Source: Natrarchaeobius chitinivorans (lineage in GTDB: Archaea; Halobacteriota; Halobacteria; Halobacteriales; Natrialbaceae). From it: a DNA stretch of 64,000 bases. The notes beneath the pieces were generated by a model. That model worked only from the letters and a program-made list of their open reading frames with translations. It made no database searches and was not told the origin of the DNA. Shown here in pieces: positions 51,304 to 60,211 of the stretch; positions within the stretch are counted from its first letter, which is position 1; each line of letters opens with the position of its first letter. The stretch covers positions 1-64,000 of the forward strand of contig NZ_REGA01000023.1 of the NCBI RefSeq assembly GCF_003841505.1, written 5' to 3'. The position numbers and the translations under genes are program-made.

Positions 51304-52505
51304 TCAGGTCCAGTCCGTGATACCGACTCCACGTGTTCCATTGAGCTTTCGTCGAATGTCCTTGCGATCCCAACTAAAAGGAGAGAGTATGCTTTCGACA
51401 GCTCGGACGAGCTGCGTCTCGTAGTACGAGGCGTCGTAGGTCTCGACCCCTTCATGAGCGAGGGCAACACAATTCCGCGAAGACTTCTCATCGTCAATGA
51501 CCACGTACTCAATATCCTGTCCTGGATGGACCATAAGGTCCTGGGCACGGGCACGTTTCAGTGCCGCCACGTTTCGTGTGTTCTGCGTATAGGATTCGAG
51601 TGGTTTGGAAACCCGATTCCGTTCGACGAGCTCCTTTACCGGGACCTCTTCCGCGTGAAGTCTCTCGATTGCCTTCTCGAGACGCCGAAGAACAACCTCT
51701 GGAGAACGAGTTGTGTCGAATTTTTCGAGACATGACCGCTGGACGTCCTCGATGAACGGTGGGGTCGAACGCTGCCGGGCTTCGATACCGCGTATCTTGA
51801 AATCGTCGTCGCCGGCGACCTTCCCGAAGTACTTCGTCAACGCGCTGGCGTCGCTCTCGCGTTGCGGGACGAACGCGACCCAGTCGTAGTGTGCCTCGTA
51901 TTCGAGCCCGATCTCGACGCGCTCGGTAATCTCCGTCGCGAGCATCTCGAGCTCCTCGCGGTCATCGTCGTTGACGTCGGGGTCTGGGGTCATCAAGATG
52001 GAGTCGACGATGCCGTGGACGACCCGCCAGCCGCCGGCTTCCAGTCGCTGTTTCGCCGTCAGCAGAATTTCGCGAGCGAACGCGTTGATTGCCTCGTGGC
52101 ACTCGATGCGGCCGGACTTCGTGTTGCTGAACCCTTGATAGCCGAAGCAGGCGACGAGGATCCACTTCAGCGCTCCCGACCGCCCCTCGAGTTCCGCCAG
52201 TCGGTCCTCGTCGGGGCCGTCCCGATCCTTCTCGTGACGGATGGCCGCCTTGATCTCGTCGCGAGCGTCGATGAGCGGCTGCAGCACGTTGACGAGGTAG
52301 CCCCGGTCGTCGCAGATGAGTACCCGGGGGCGGGAACGTCGTCGCGGTCGCTGTGGCAGTCACACCGGATAACGTCCAGTGAGCCGTTCAGGGTACAGAT
52401 AATGTTTCGATAAAGACTCGAGAAGACGAGTTCGTGGACGGCCTCGTGGAGGCCGACCTCAGGTGCGAAGACGAAGTCTCGCTTGCTCCCGTTCGCTCCG
52501 CTCAC
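51304..52505 (-). pseudogene. polB2: Family B DNA polymerase (PolB2-like) relic
   Basis: The minus-strand frame 51304-52287 has LKWILVACFGYQGFSNTKSGRIECHEAINAFAREIL, the palm region, and GWRVVHGIVDSILMTPDPD where motif C lies, then a C-terminal thumb (SALTKYFGKVAGDDDFKIRGIEARQRSTPPF). The preceding part (VFSSLYRNIICTLNGS, the motif A area; CDCHSDRDDVPAPGY) is in another frame, joined by an indel near 52310. The exonuclease and N-terminal domains are missing beyond about 52500. It ends right beside the origin. PolB2-type genes of haloarchaeal plasmids match this pattern. Confidence 0.8.
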
Positions 52506-53152
52506 GGGAACCCCGCTGTGCTCCTCGTGCCTGCGGTGCTTGCTGGATCGAGGGACAGCGAGACAGCCTCGCCCTTTCTGAATCCACCAGGGCGGTAGTT
52601 GTTGTGCCGAGCGGTGAAAGCCGTTGGTCAGGTGGTTCGTAGCGGCCCGCCCCGCTCGTCGCTACCGCCCTCCGCTTGCTCACGGCTCACTCCGTTCACC
52701 GTTCGCCTCGAGTCGCTCCCGGTGGTCGCGCCTCGCTTCGCTCGCGACCGACCATTCCGGGCGGGCTTCCGCTCCAGTGGGTGCGGGTCCTGCCGGGCAT
52801 CTGGTTTCGACGCCAGCACCAAGCGCGCTTTCGGTTGCGTCTCACTCGCTCCTGCGCTCGCTCGACGGACACGAAACCGGCTTGTGTGCTGGCCGCTCGC
52901 TCCGGGCGGGTCGCCGAGTCGCTCACTCCGTTCGCGCCTCGAGTTCTGCCTCGCTTCCCTCAGCAGAACGACGCGCGGTACTGGTTGATCCTTCTTCAGA
53001 GGCGCTCTCGCTCGCGCCCCAGGGGGACGCGAGCGAAGGCGCGAGCGAGAGCGCGTGTGTTGGATGAGTCGGTCGACGTCGAGAGCCACGGCTGGAGAGT
53101 CGTGGAGTCGGAAGAAGACGCCGAGTGAGCGCCTTCAGGTGCTAACACACCA
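52506..53152. other. GC-rich interval with CGCTC-type short palindromes
   Basis: About 650 bases crowded with variants of CGCTCGCT, CTCGCTCCGCTC and GCGAGCG in both directions. Open frames exist in all phases because stop codons are rare in such sequence, but none has haloarchaeal protein character. The very end (53060-53128) encodes an acidic tail (LDESVDVESHGWRVVESEEDAE) before TGA 53126-53128, perhaps the 3' end of a lost gene. The block occupies the place where the N-terminal part of the polymerase should be. Confidence 0.45.
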
Positions 53153-54019
53153 ATGTCTAGTAAGAATTCAGTCAGTAAGGTCGTTTCGGTCGATGAACAG
53201 GCATACGAACAGGCGGACACTCGAGCGGAGCGCGACCCCGATGCGGAGTACGCCGTCGACGAAACCCCGGAGTTCCGGGCAACAGTCGAGATGGAGATCC
53301 AGGCAAAGGTGGATGCGAACCACCCTGACGGAATCGTCGATACGAGCGATGAACGAATCCATGGCGCGACCCTGGCCCAGGAAGAACGCATTCGAGCCAG
53401 AGAAGACGAGCTCGAGCGCATCAGTGCCCAGGCCGAGTTCGGTCAGCAGAAGGGACGGGCACGACGAACTCGGAAGACAATCAAGTCGGTGCGTCGTGAA
53501 CAGCGGCGGTCAGAACGGCGGATCGATCCCCGTGAAACGCTCGAGCGCGAGCAGTTAGCAGCGGTCAATCAGCAGGCACAGCGGTTGGCCGACGATGTCC
53601 AAGGTGGCTACAGTCAGGCAGTCATCGCAAAGCGGATCGCGAGTCGCGTCCTCGAGAGAACGGAGTTGTTCGAGGCTGTGATGGAGACGAAAGAAGAGCT
53701 GCTCCACGAAGCAGGGACGATCGTCCCGATCGGCAAACTCGAGGAGATCAATCGTGGCGAGGTCAGTGTCGAGGGTCGCGTAATCGAACTGTGGGACGCC
53801 TCGAATCCGGCGATTCAGCAGGTTGGGTTGATCGAAGACGATAGCGGGAAGACAAAGCTGACGAGTTGGGAGGCCTCTCAGGCACCGTGGATCGAAGAAG
53901 GCGAGTACCTGCGCATTCGCGGGGCAGCGAAAAACTGGTACCAGGGACGCGTCTCACTGGCAATCACCGGGTGGACTACGATCTACTTCCCGGATCGCGG
54001 CCGCTGGTGGGAAGCGTAG
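53153..54019 (+). CDS. OB-fold single-stranded DNA-binding (RPA-like) protein
   Basis: 288 residues. The N-terminal half is charged and helical, with a coiled-coil-like stretch (ARTLAQEERIRAREDELERI-type region about 80-130). The C-terminal 100 residues form an OB fold: VSVEGRVIELWDASNPAIQQVGLIEDDSGKTKLTSWE, then RIRGAAKNWYQGRVSLAITGWTTIYFP. This fits haloarchaeal plasmid RPA-like DNA-binding proteins. A C-terminal fragment of a relative is at 57976-58125. Position near the origin suggests a role in replication or repair. Confidence 0.75.
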   Translation: MSSKNSVSKVVSVDEQAYEQADTRAERDPDAEYAVDETPEFRATVEMEIQAKVDANHPDGIVDTSDERIHGATLAQEERIRAREDELERISAQAEFGQQKGRARRTRKTIKSVRREQRRSERRIDPRETLEREQLAAVNQQAQRLADDVQGGYSQAVIAKRIASRVLERTELFEAVMETKEELLHEAGTIVPIGKLEEINRGEVSVEGRVIELWDASNPAIQQVGLIEDDSGKTKLTSWEASQAPWIEEGEYLRIRGAAKNWYQGRVSLAITGWTTIYFPDRGRWWEA

Positions 54020-54234
54020 CCAACGTGTCTCCCCCTCATTTTTGCTGTGTGCCGGACCAACCCGAACCCCACCGCCCCACCCTCCGCTCCGTGCTCGCTC
54101 TCTGCGTTCGCTGTGCGCGCAGCCACGACCTCACTTACCTATGTAAGATTTATCCGGTGAACTGGGTGAATCGGTACGCGGCCCGAGCAGGTTTATCCAG
54201 CCCCCAGAGGGGTGCGGGCGCATGAGCGCCTGAG

Positions 54235-55206
54235 ATGCAACAAATGACATATGACGCCGATTTTATCTGTGATGTTTGCGGAGACCGCTTTGAGACAAAG
54301 AATGCATTAGGAGGTCACGTCAGTGGACATCGTCGTAGAATATCAGACAAACAGTTACTGGCTGAACTTGAGCGTCTCGGCGATGAGTTGAGTCGTTCAC
54401 CAACAATCAGTGAGATGGACGAATTGGGGGCCTACGCAGCAGGTACATACAAAGACCATTTTAACAGCTGGACAAACGCGCTCCAGTTGGTGGGGTATGA
54501 ACCAATCCAAAAATATCGTGTTTCCAAAGAAGCAATCCTTGACGATATAGCCAGCTTAGCAGATGCACTCGGGAAGCCACCGACGGCTTCTGAAATGCGA
54601 TCGAAAGGAAAGTATTCGGTTAAACTCGCCCAGAACCATTTTGGTAGTTGGAATAAAGCGTTGCAAGCCGCCGGATACGACCCTCACCATCGGCATCGAA
54701 TCTCCGATGAGGCATTATTTGAAGAAATTCGTCGGCTTGTCGACGAGTTAGACAAAGTACCGACTGCCCAAGAGATGAGGGATCACGGCCAATATTCGCA
54801 CCGTCCCTATTTCCGGCGGTGGGACAGTTGGCAGGCTGCTATTCAAGCAGCAGAGTACGAACCAGTCGGTTACCCCTCTGGTCCAGAGAATCATAAATGG
54901 AAAGAACAATCGGCACATGAATGGCGTGGGTACGGTGATAACTGGAGGGTGCAACGGTTGAAGGCCCTCAAACACGACGATTTTACCTGTCAAACGCCCG
55001 GATGCGAGAGGACCCAGAAAGAACACCGTGAAGAATTTGGGGTAGGTCTCAACATTCATCATATTCGGCCTCTCAGTACGTTTGGTGAAACCGAAAGCGA
55101 AGTCGACTTTGAGCGAGCTAATCAGTTAGATAACCTTGTAACGGTCTGTGTTGAACACCATTACCTATGGGAACGCGCCTCACCGCTTCGGTTAGATACG
55201 CGGTAA
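54235..55206 (+). CDS. HNH endonuclease with zinc finger and homing-endonuclease-associated repeats
   Basis: 323 residues (start at 54235 or the ATG at 54244). Domain order: a C2H2-like finger CDVCGDRFETKNALGGHVSGH (about 12-33), then three homing-endonuclease-associated repeats of about 60 residues, each with PT-EM...G-Y...F-SW-ALQ-AGY (for example PPTASEMRSKGKYSVKL; HFGSWNKALQAAGYDP), and a C-terminal HNH nuclease (LNIHHIRPLSTFGE; NLVTVCVEHHYLWE; zinc Cys in CQTPGCERT). Lower GC than its neighbours and a different codon feel suggest recent acquisition. Could act as a free-standing homing or phage-derived nuclease. Confidence 0.85.
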   Translation: MQQMTYDADFICDVCGDRFETKNALGGHVSGHRRRISDKQLLAELERLGDELSRSPTISEMDELGAYAAGTYKDHFNSWTNALQLVGYEPIQKYRVSKEAILDDIASLADALGKPPTASEMRSKGKYSVKLAQNHFGSWNKALQAAGYDPHHRHRISDEALFEEIRRLVDELDKVPTAQEMRDHGQYSHRPYFRRWDSWQAAIQAAEYEPVGYPSGPENHKWKEQSAHEWRGYGDNWRVQRLKALKHDDFTCQTPGCERTQKEHREEFGVGLNIHHIRPLSTFGETESEVDFERANQLDNLVTVCVEHHYLWERASPLRLDTR

Positions 55207-55242
55207 GCAAACGCTTCGTTCGTCGCGATCACGATCGATGCG

Positions 55243-55518
55243 GTGGGGGTGAAAACCCGTTCGGCGATGTTGATAGGGGGACTAACGATGCTGTCGGCCA
55301 CAATCGTGGTGCTGGCGCTTCGACCCGGCGTGTTCGGGCTTCGTGCATCCTACGTCGAGTTGCTCGCGCAAGTACTCATCCTGCTGAGTGCAGGCTACGT
55401 CGTCTACTCGAACCGAACGCTCTATCGAGTGATCGCTTTCGCACTCGTGTTCATCGCTTCGGTGCCCCTCTTGCTGATCATGATTCCACTATACGGCGAG
55501 GCATTCGTTGCACCGTGA
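55243..55518 (+). CDS. Small membrane protein (three predicted helices)
   Basis: 91 residues: SAMLIGGLTMLSATIVVLAL, ELLAQVLILLSAGYVVY and YRVIAFALVFIASVPLLLIMIPLY are hydrophobic helices. No family recognised. It lies 36 bases after the HNH gene on the same strand. The start could also be the ATG at 55264. Confidence 0.5.
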   Translation: MGVKTRSAMLIGGLTMLSATIVVLALRPGVFGLRASYVELLAQVLILLSAGYVVYSNRTLYRVIAFALVFIASVPLLLIMIPLYGEAFVAP

Positions 55519-55589
55519 CGAGCCGTTGCTACCGTTCAGATCATCTATCTGTCGAGAACGAATGTGGTGCAATACTGAGAAGGATTCGC

Positions 55590-55842
55590 GGAACGATCTA
55601 TAGTTCTGCTTCAGTGGTCTGTTCTGGAATTTGCCGGACTCTTCCGTCCCGTAATAGTTCACACCGACCAGAAACAGGAGTCCCACGAGTCCGCATACGA
55701 CGACGAGAACACGTCCATCGAGGAATGGGAGAGGCTCGACAATATACTGACCGAACCCGACCATATAGAACGCACTCGCAAACATCAATTCGGTCCAGAC
55801 TCCCTCCGGACCACCGTCGATGTGGATAACCACGCACCACAA
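55590..55842 (-). pseudogene. APC-type amino-acid permease fragment
   Basis: The minus strand reads WTELMFASAFYMVGFGQYIVE, then FLDGRVLVVVCGLVGLLFLVGVNYYGTEESGKFQN: the NYYGT-E-GK-QN motif is characteristic of haloarchaeal APC-superfamily permeases. Only this middle portion is present and similarity ends by about 55620, so it is a fragment. Confidence 0.6.
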
Positions 55843-56097
55843 CTCACCGCTGAAGAGTTGACCGCATTATGCGACCTGCATCAGACCTTTGCAGAGCGTG
55901 AGGACCGTGAAACGGTCGTCGAATTCTGGCGTCGGAGCACAATCCAACAGTGTTCAACGATCACCTCCACCGCTCACCACCTCCACGTTCCGGGCTGCTC
56001 ACGACCTATGGCCGTTTCGCTGCCGGGCTTTCGCCTATCCGTCTTGGTGGCGGAAGGGCCCGAATTATCAGTTCGAAAATATGACTTCCGAGTCCCC
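55843..56097. other. Interval with a short repeat also found near 58.2 kb
   Basis: 55984-56027 (CACGTTCCGGGCTGCTCACG, then GCCGTTTCGCTGCCGGG) matches 58200-58243 at 38 of 44 positions by eye. The first part (55822-55960) has an acidic open frame (LTAEELTALCDLHQTFAERED) of unclear origin. No confident gene. Confidence 0.4.
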
Positions 56098-56334
56098 TTA
56101 GTCCGATTCGACGTGCGCTCGAGCCTCCCGTGTGAACTCGAGCATCCCGATGCCGGCGATGCAGTTGGGACAGTACGTCCTCGTGACGGCTGCATAGCGA
56201 CCCGCGAGTTCTCGACAGGGTTCGCTCGAGAGGTGGATCACCCGCTCAGATGGAATCGGTTTGCCGCACCGATCGCAGACGGGATCAGCGAGATCGTCAT
56301 CCGTTTCAGTAGTGGGGTTCTCACTGGAACTCAT
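56098..56334 (-). CDS. Small zinc-ribbon protein
   Basis: 78 residues from ATG 56334 (MSSSENPTTETDDDL), chosen because the part upstream is basic and unlike a haloarchaeal protein. CDRCGKPIPSERVIHL and TYCPNCIAGIGM form a two-pair zinc ribbon around a helical segment. Function unknown. Confidence 0.65.
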   Translation of the reverse strand: MSSSENPTTETDDDLADPVCDRCGKPIPSERVIHLSSEPCRELAGRYAAVTRTYCPNCIAGIGMLEFTREARAHVESD

Positions 56335-56834
56335 TCGTGGCTCCTCCGTGCGTGTCGCCAGTGGCGACAGAGGGAGTCCCCACGTCGGAGCCGGCATAAA
56401 GCGTGTGAACAGGTTCGAATCGAACTGAAGTAGCGGCCGGGCCAGGGCTGTGACTGATCGATGGCGATACTCAACCGTCGTGCGAGACCTTTTTGTCTCG
56501 GTAGCAGTAACGAAAGCATGGCAGCCAAACATACCGCGTTTGGAAGCCACCGTCTCGGGTGTTGCCGCACCCGGGGCATTTCAATACGCATGCCCCCGCG
56601 TCCGCTGTTTTGGAGCGCGATGGCTTCCATCTCGTTAATTGTAGTCTACAATAATATAATTTCTGGTGTGGAGTTAATGGAATCGATCGTTTGAAAACCA
56701 GCTGGCGTACCAGTCACCTACAACCGTCACTATCGATCGGATCGCGGCTTCACAGCTGCTTATTTACGGCGTGTTTTTCTGACCGTCATGGGTGCCGGTC
56801 GTCTCGAGTTCGACTCGAGAGACGTGAATCGATT
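56335..56834. other. Region without a recognised gene
   Basis: About 500 bases ahead of the ArdC-like gene. An AT-rich stretch at 56636-56670 (TTAATTGTAGTCTACAATAATATAATTT, containing the palindrome TTGTAGTCTACAA) could be promoter or operator sequence. No coding frame with haloarchaeal character. Confidence 0.4.
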
Positions 56835-57770
56835 ATGGCTACCAGCAGCAGCACCCGGGAAACGTTCGACGATTCGGATACCCGGCACGACGAGATGCAT
56901 AGTACGATCGAAGCATGGCTTGGAGACCTCGTCGAGGAGGTTGACGACGCCGTTTCGAGCGAGCAATTCAAAGAGTGGCTCGACGTCCAGAGCCGGTTCC
57001 ACGACTACTCGCACCGGAACACGTTGTTGATCAAGCTGCAGTGTCCGCACGCGACCAAGGTCGCCGGTTACCGAACGTGGCAAAACGAATTCGACCGGCA
57101 TGTGAAAGAGGGCGAGAAGGCAATCTGGATCTGGGCACCGATCATCGCGAGACAGTGCCCTGAATGCGGAAACTCACCATCGTATCACGAGCGGAGTGAC
57201 TGCGAATACGACGATACTGAACCCGACGAGTGGGACAAAGGGCTCGTCGGCTTTCGACCAGCGCCGGTCTTCGATGTGTCGCAGACTGAGGGAGAGCCAC
57301 TCCCGGAACTCGAGACCCAAGCACTCGGTAACGTCGACGGGCTGCTTCCAGCACTCCTCGAGACAGCGTCGGAACTCGGGGTAGCTGTCGACATCGTCCC
57401 TCCTCAGGAATGGTCTCACGGCAGCGCCAAGGGTGTCTGTCAGTATCGGCTGGGGACACAGCCACTCGTGAAAGTCCGTGATCGTGAAAGCGAGGCTGAT
57501 CTCGCCGTCACACTCGTTCATGAGTACGCTCACGCACTGTTGCACGGTGGCATCGATACCGAAGACGAACGATCGAAGCGCGAACTCGAGGCCGAAGCTG
57601 TCGGCTATATCGTCGGTCGATATTTCGGATTAGACACGAGTGGGTCAGCGTTCTACCTCGCTGCGTGGGAGGGGGACGAACCGGAGACGCTCCTCGATCG
57701 ACTCGAGCGCATTAGTTCGACGTCTCAGGAGATCATCGACGCCGTCGAAGAGGTGATGAGCGATGAGTGA
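56835..57770 (+). CDS. ArdC-like protein with ssDNA-binding and metallopeptidase domains
   Basis: 311 residues from ATG 56835 (MATSSSTRETF). The N-terminal ArdC/DUF1738 domain shows WLDVQSRFHDYSHRNTLLI, VAGYRTWQNEFDRHVKEGEKAIWIWAPI, with a four-cysteine insertion (CPECGNSPSYHERSDC). The C-terminal domain is an ImmA/IrrE-like peptidase with LVHEYAHALLHGG and the third ligand in ELEAEAVGYIVGRYFGLDT. ArdC proteins protect incoming plasmid DNA from restriction. A broken copy is at 45188-45566. It overlaps the HalOD1 gene that follows. Confidence 0.88.
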   Translation: MATSSSTRETFDDSDTRHDEMHSTIEAWLGDLVEEVDDAVSSEQFKEWLDVQSRFHDYSHRNTLLIKLQCPHATKVAGYRTWQNEFDRHVKEGEKAIWIWAPIIARQCPECGNSPSYHERSDCEYDDTEPDEWDKGLVGFRPAPVFDVSQTEGEPLPELETQALGNVDGLLPALLETASELGVAVDIVPPQEWSHGSAKGVCQYRLGTQPLVKVRDRESEADLAVTLVHEYAHALLHGGIDTEDERSKRELEAEAVGYIVGRYFGLDTSGSAFYLAAWEGDEPETLLDRLERISSTSQEIIDAVEEVMSDE

Positions 57771-57975
57771 GCAGCGGTTGTTGGTTGAGATTGTTGAAGC
57801 CCTCGAGGAACAGGGACTCGATCAAGATGGGTACCAGCTGCAACGGGTGATTGACGTCGACGCACTCGAGCAACTCGCAAACTCAGCAGACTCAGATACT
57901 GAACTCGAGATTCGATTTACTGTTGGTGAGTTCTGTGTTCTAGTTACAGACTCCGAAGTAACAATCTTTGTCTGA
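57763..57975 (+). CDS. HalOD1 output-domain protein
   Basis: 70 residues: LLVEIVEALEEQGLDQDGYQLQRVIDVDALEQLANS, then LEIRFTVGEFCVLVTDSEVTIFV, a slightly diverged HalOD1 domain. Its ATG overlaps the end of the ArdC-like gene by eight bases, so they are co-translated. Confidence 0.75.
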   Translation: MSEQRLLVEIVEALEEQGLDQDGYQLQRVIDVDALEQLANSADSDTELEIRFTVGEFCVLVTDSEVTIFV

Positions 57976-58125
57976 TATAACAACCAACCAAATTCGGGAA
58001 CAGGAACGATCGCGCAGGACGGTGAACAAGTGCGGTTCAGGGCAGCTGCGAAGAACTGGTACAATGGTCAGTGTTCGATTACACTGACTCGTTGGTCGGA
58101 AATCATCTTCCCAGAGCGCAATTAG
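57976..58125 (+). pseudogene. C-terminal relic of an OB-fold (RPA-like) protein
   Basis: Directly in frame after the HalOD1 stop: GTGTIAQDGEQVRFRAAAKNWYNGQCSITLTRW and IIFPERN before TAG 58123-58125. This matches the end of the protein at 53153-54019 (RIRGAAKNWYQGRVSLAITGW). Everything before the last OB strands is missing. Confidence 0.8.
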
Positions 58126-58199
58126 TGGTTGGAGAAACTGGAGAATGTCTCTTTTTTGGTGGTTCCTGATTACCTACTACCCCTCTCCCTACCCACCTT

Positions 58200-58243
58200 C
58201 ACGTTCCGGACCGCTCACGGCCAATAGCCGTTTCGCTGCCGGG
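58200..58243. repeat. Second copy of the 44-base repeat
   Basis: CACGTTCCGGACCGCTCACG followed by GCCGTTTCGCTGCCGGG; the other copy is 55984-56027 (six differences by eye). Here it lies 75 bases after the OB-fold relic and about 65 bases before the TFB gene. Confidence 0.5.
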
Positions 58244-58309
58244 ATATCGCATATTCTCCACTCATATTGTACCCAGTGTTTAACCGTATCGGACAATTCA
58301 TTCTAGGTA

Positions 58310-59275
58310 ATGGAACGCCTGACCCACCAGAAAGAGCGTGATGATGAAACTGAACACGAAACCACTGGACAAGAAGGCGTTCGATCCTGTCCCGAATGTG
58401 ATTCGACGACGCTCACGAGAAGTTCGGATGGAAGCGAAATTAGCTGTGAGGACTGTGGACTGATTTTGGAAGAGGAGACGATCGATCGAGGGCCAGAGTG
58501 GCGGGCATTCAACGCAGCCGAGCGTGACAACAAATCACGCGTTGGTGCGCCGACGACTCAGACGATGCACGATAAGGGGCTGACGACGACGATCGACTGG
58601 AAAAACCAGGACGCCTACGGACGATCACTTTCCTCGCAGAAGCGCAGTCAAATGAATCGACTGCGGAAATGGCAAGAGCGAATCCGGACAAAGGATGCCG
58701 GCGAACGAAACCTTCAGTTTGCGCTCTCTGAGACAGACCGGATGGCTTCTTCGCTGGGTGTTCCCCGCTCTGTTCGAGAGGTTGCAAGCGTCCTCTATCG
58801 ACGTGCACTTGATGAGGATCTCATCCGAGGACGCTCGATCGAAGGTGTGGCCACCAGTACGCTATACGCAGCCTGTCGGATGGAAGGAATCCCACGATCC
58901 CTGGATGAGATTGCGACCGTCTCACGAGTAGACCGGATGGAGATTGGTCGCACATATCGATACATCTCACAGGAACTGAACCTCGAGATGGAACCTGTCG
59001 ATCCAAAAAAATATGTCCCGCGTTTCTGTTCTGAACTCGAACTTCCCGAAGAGGTACAAGCAAAAGCCAACGAAATCATCGATACGACAGCCGAAAAAGG
59101 GTTGCTGTCAGGTAAATCACCGACTGGATATGCCGCAGCGGCGATCTATGCCGCTGCGCTCCTTTGCAATAGCAAAAAGACTCAGCGTGAAGTCGCTGAC
59201 GTGGCACAAGTAACCGAGGTCACTATCCGAAATCGCTATCAAGAGCAAATCGCTGCAATGGGAATTCACAGCTAA
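58310..59275 (+). CDS. tfb: Transcription initiation factor TFB
   Basis: 321 residues. The zinc ribbon CPECDSTTL...CEDCGLIL is followed by the B-reader/linker ([23 protein letters not shown]) and two cyclin repeats ([58 protein letters not shown]) and a recognition HTH ([15 protein letters not shown]). It is a complete, canonical TFB, unlike the altered one at 40058. With TBP it recruits RNA polymerase; plasmid-borne TFBs often drive condition-specific genes. Confidence 0.95.
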   Translation: MERLTHQKERDDETEHETTGQEGVRSCPECDSTTLTRSSDGSEISCEDCGLILEEETIDRGPEWRAFNAAERDNKSRVGAPTTQTMHDKGLTTTIDWKNQDAYGRSLSSQKRSQMNRLRKWQERIRTKDAGERNLQFALSETDRMASSLGVPRSVREVASVLYRRALDEDLIRGRSIEGVATSTLYAACRMEGIPRSLDEIATVSRVDRMEIGRTYRYISQELNLEMEPVDPKKYVPRFCSELELPEEVQAKANEIIDTTAEKGLLSGKSPTGYAAAAIYAAALLCNSKKTQREVADVAQVTEVTIRNRYQEQIAAMGIHS

Positions 59276-59297
59276 CCTCGATGATTAGGAAACCAGT

Positions 59298-59705
59298 TTA
59301 CAGGTAGTAGTCCTCGCGTTCGATAACCTCAGCGAAGGCAACGGTTTCTTTGACATCTGTGATTTCGATGGTCACCCGTTCACCCTTCTCCGTATCGGGG
59401 ACGATGATCACATATCCTCGCTCGACACGAGCAACGCCATCACCTTGCTCTCCGATATCTCCAATGTCTACAGTTCGGGTTTCGTTTTCCTCAACAGGTG
59501 GCTCTGGAATGCCCACCTCTCGTCTCTGTGTGATATCCTCGTCAGGTGTAGATTTTGTTTCAAGCAGTGCAACGTGGTATACTTCTCCCTCTTGGAGATT
59601 TCCGGTTGCAATCTCAGAGTCGGGAATTTCGATAACGTAAGAATTGCGTTGTTCTGTCACGCCAGCACTGAACAGACATAGTAGGTTGTCGGGAATCTGT
59701 ATCAT
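59298..59705 (-). CDS. TRAM-domain protein
   Basis: 135 residues. The C-terminal 70 form a TRAM domain (RTVDIGDIGEQGDGVARVERGYVIIVPDTEKGERVTIEITDVKETVAFAEVI in overlapping motifs), an OB-like RNA-binding fold common in haloarchaeal small proteins, where it may act as an RNA chaperone. The N-terminal 60 residues are a second beta-rich segment (YVIEIPDSEIATGNLQEGEVYHVAL). It is convergent with the TFB gene. Confidence 0.88.
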   Translation of the reverse strand: MIQIPDNLLCLFSAGVTEQRNSYVIEIPDSEIATGNLQEGEVYHVALLETKSTPDEDITQRREVGIPEPPVEENETRTVDIGDIGEQGDGVARVERGYVIIVPDTEKGERVTIEITDVKETVAFAEVIEREDYYL

Positions 59706-60211
59706 TATCGTTCCTTCTCAAAACAGTGTCTTGATACCCCCTTGAGACCATCGGTGACACAATTTTTGATTGAGCCGTGTCTCTGTCCCAGATGCCCGCT
59801 GCACGTCGTGTTTTTTAGAGCCGCTGGTGGCCAGTGGTCTTCTCGAATTAGTCTCAACAAGATCCTGGGTTCTCCGGAAATTGGGTAGACCAATGGTACA
59901 AAGAAAGGTGCGGACAAACTCATCGTGCGTGGCTACGTCGTCCTCGATACGAGCGACGTAGCGACACGTCGACTTCGTGAGTTGGGTGTTGATGATGAGA
60001 CGCCGATCGACCTTCCGTCAACGTTCGATGTCGGGGATCAAGCTGAAGCAGAAGGCGTGTGACTGGCTATCATCGAATCGACAACGTGCCATCTGGATGC
60101 ACGACCTGTACCTAGTGTTACTGCACGAAGCAGTTCACGAGACCTCGAGGTTCATCCACGGATACGTCACGCCCAAGGATTTATTATACCGAAATGGATT
60201 GGATTCCATAT
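59706..60211. other. Interval with a short gene relic
   Basis: At 59893-60062 the plus strand reads KKGADKLIVRGYVVLDTSDVATRRLRELG and ends with FDVGDQAEAEGV before a TGA, the C-terminal part of an acidic haloarchaeal protein with no start. I do not recognise the family. The remainder is not coding. A TATA-like TTTATTATACC lies at 60180-60190, about 25 bases before the ATG at 60212. Confidence 0.45.

Noticed and set aside
52506-53152. Long open frames in all phases of the CGCTC-rich block
   Set aside because: They result from stop-poor repetitive GC sequence; translations are Arg/Ser-rich and unlike haloarchaeal proteins.
56636-56670. TTGTAGTCTACAA palindrome as a known operator
   Set aside because: Only one copy, in AT-rich sequence, with no link to a recognised regulator; noted but not called.
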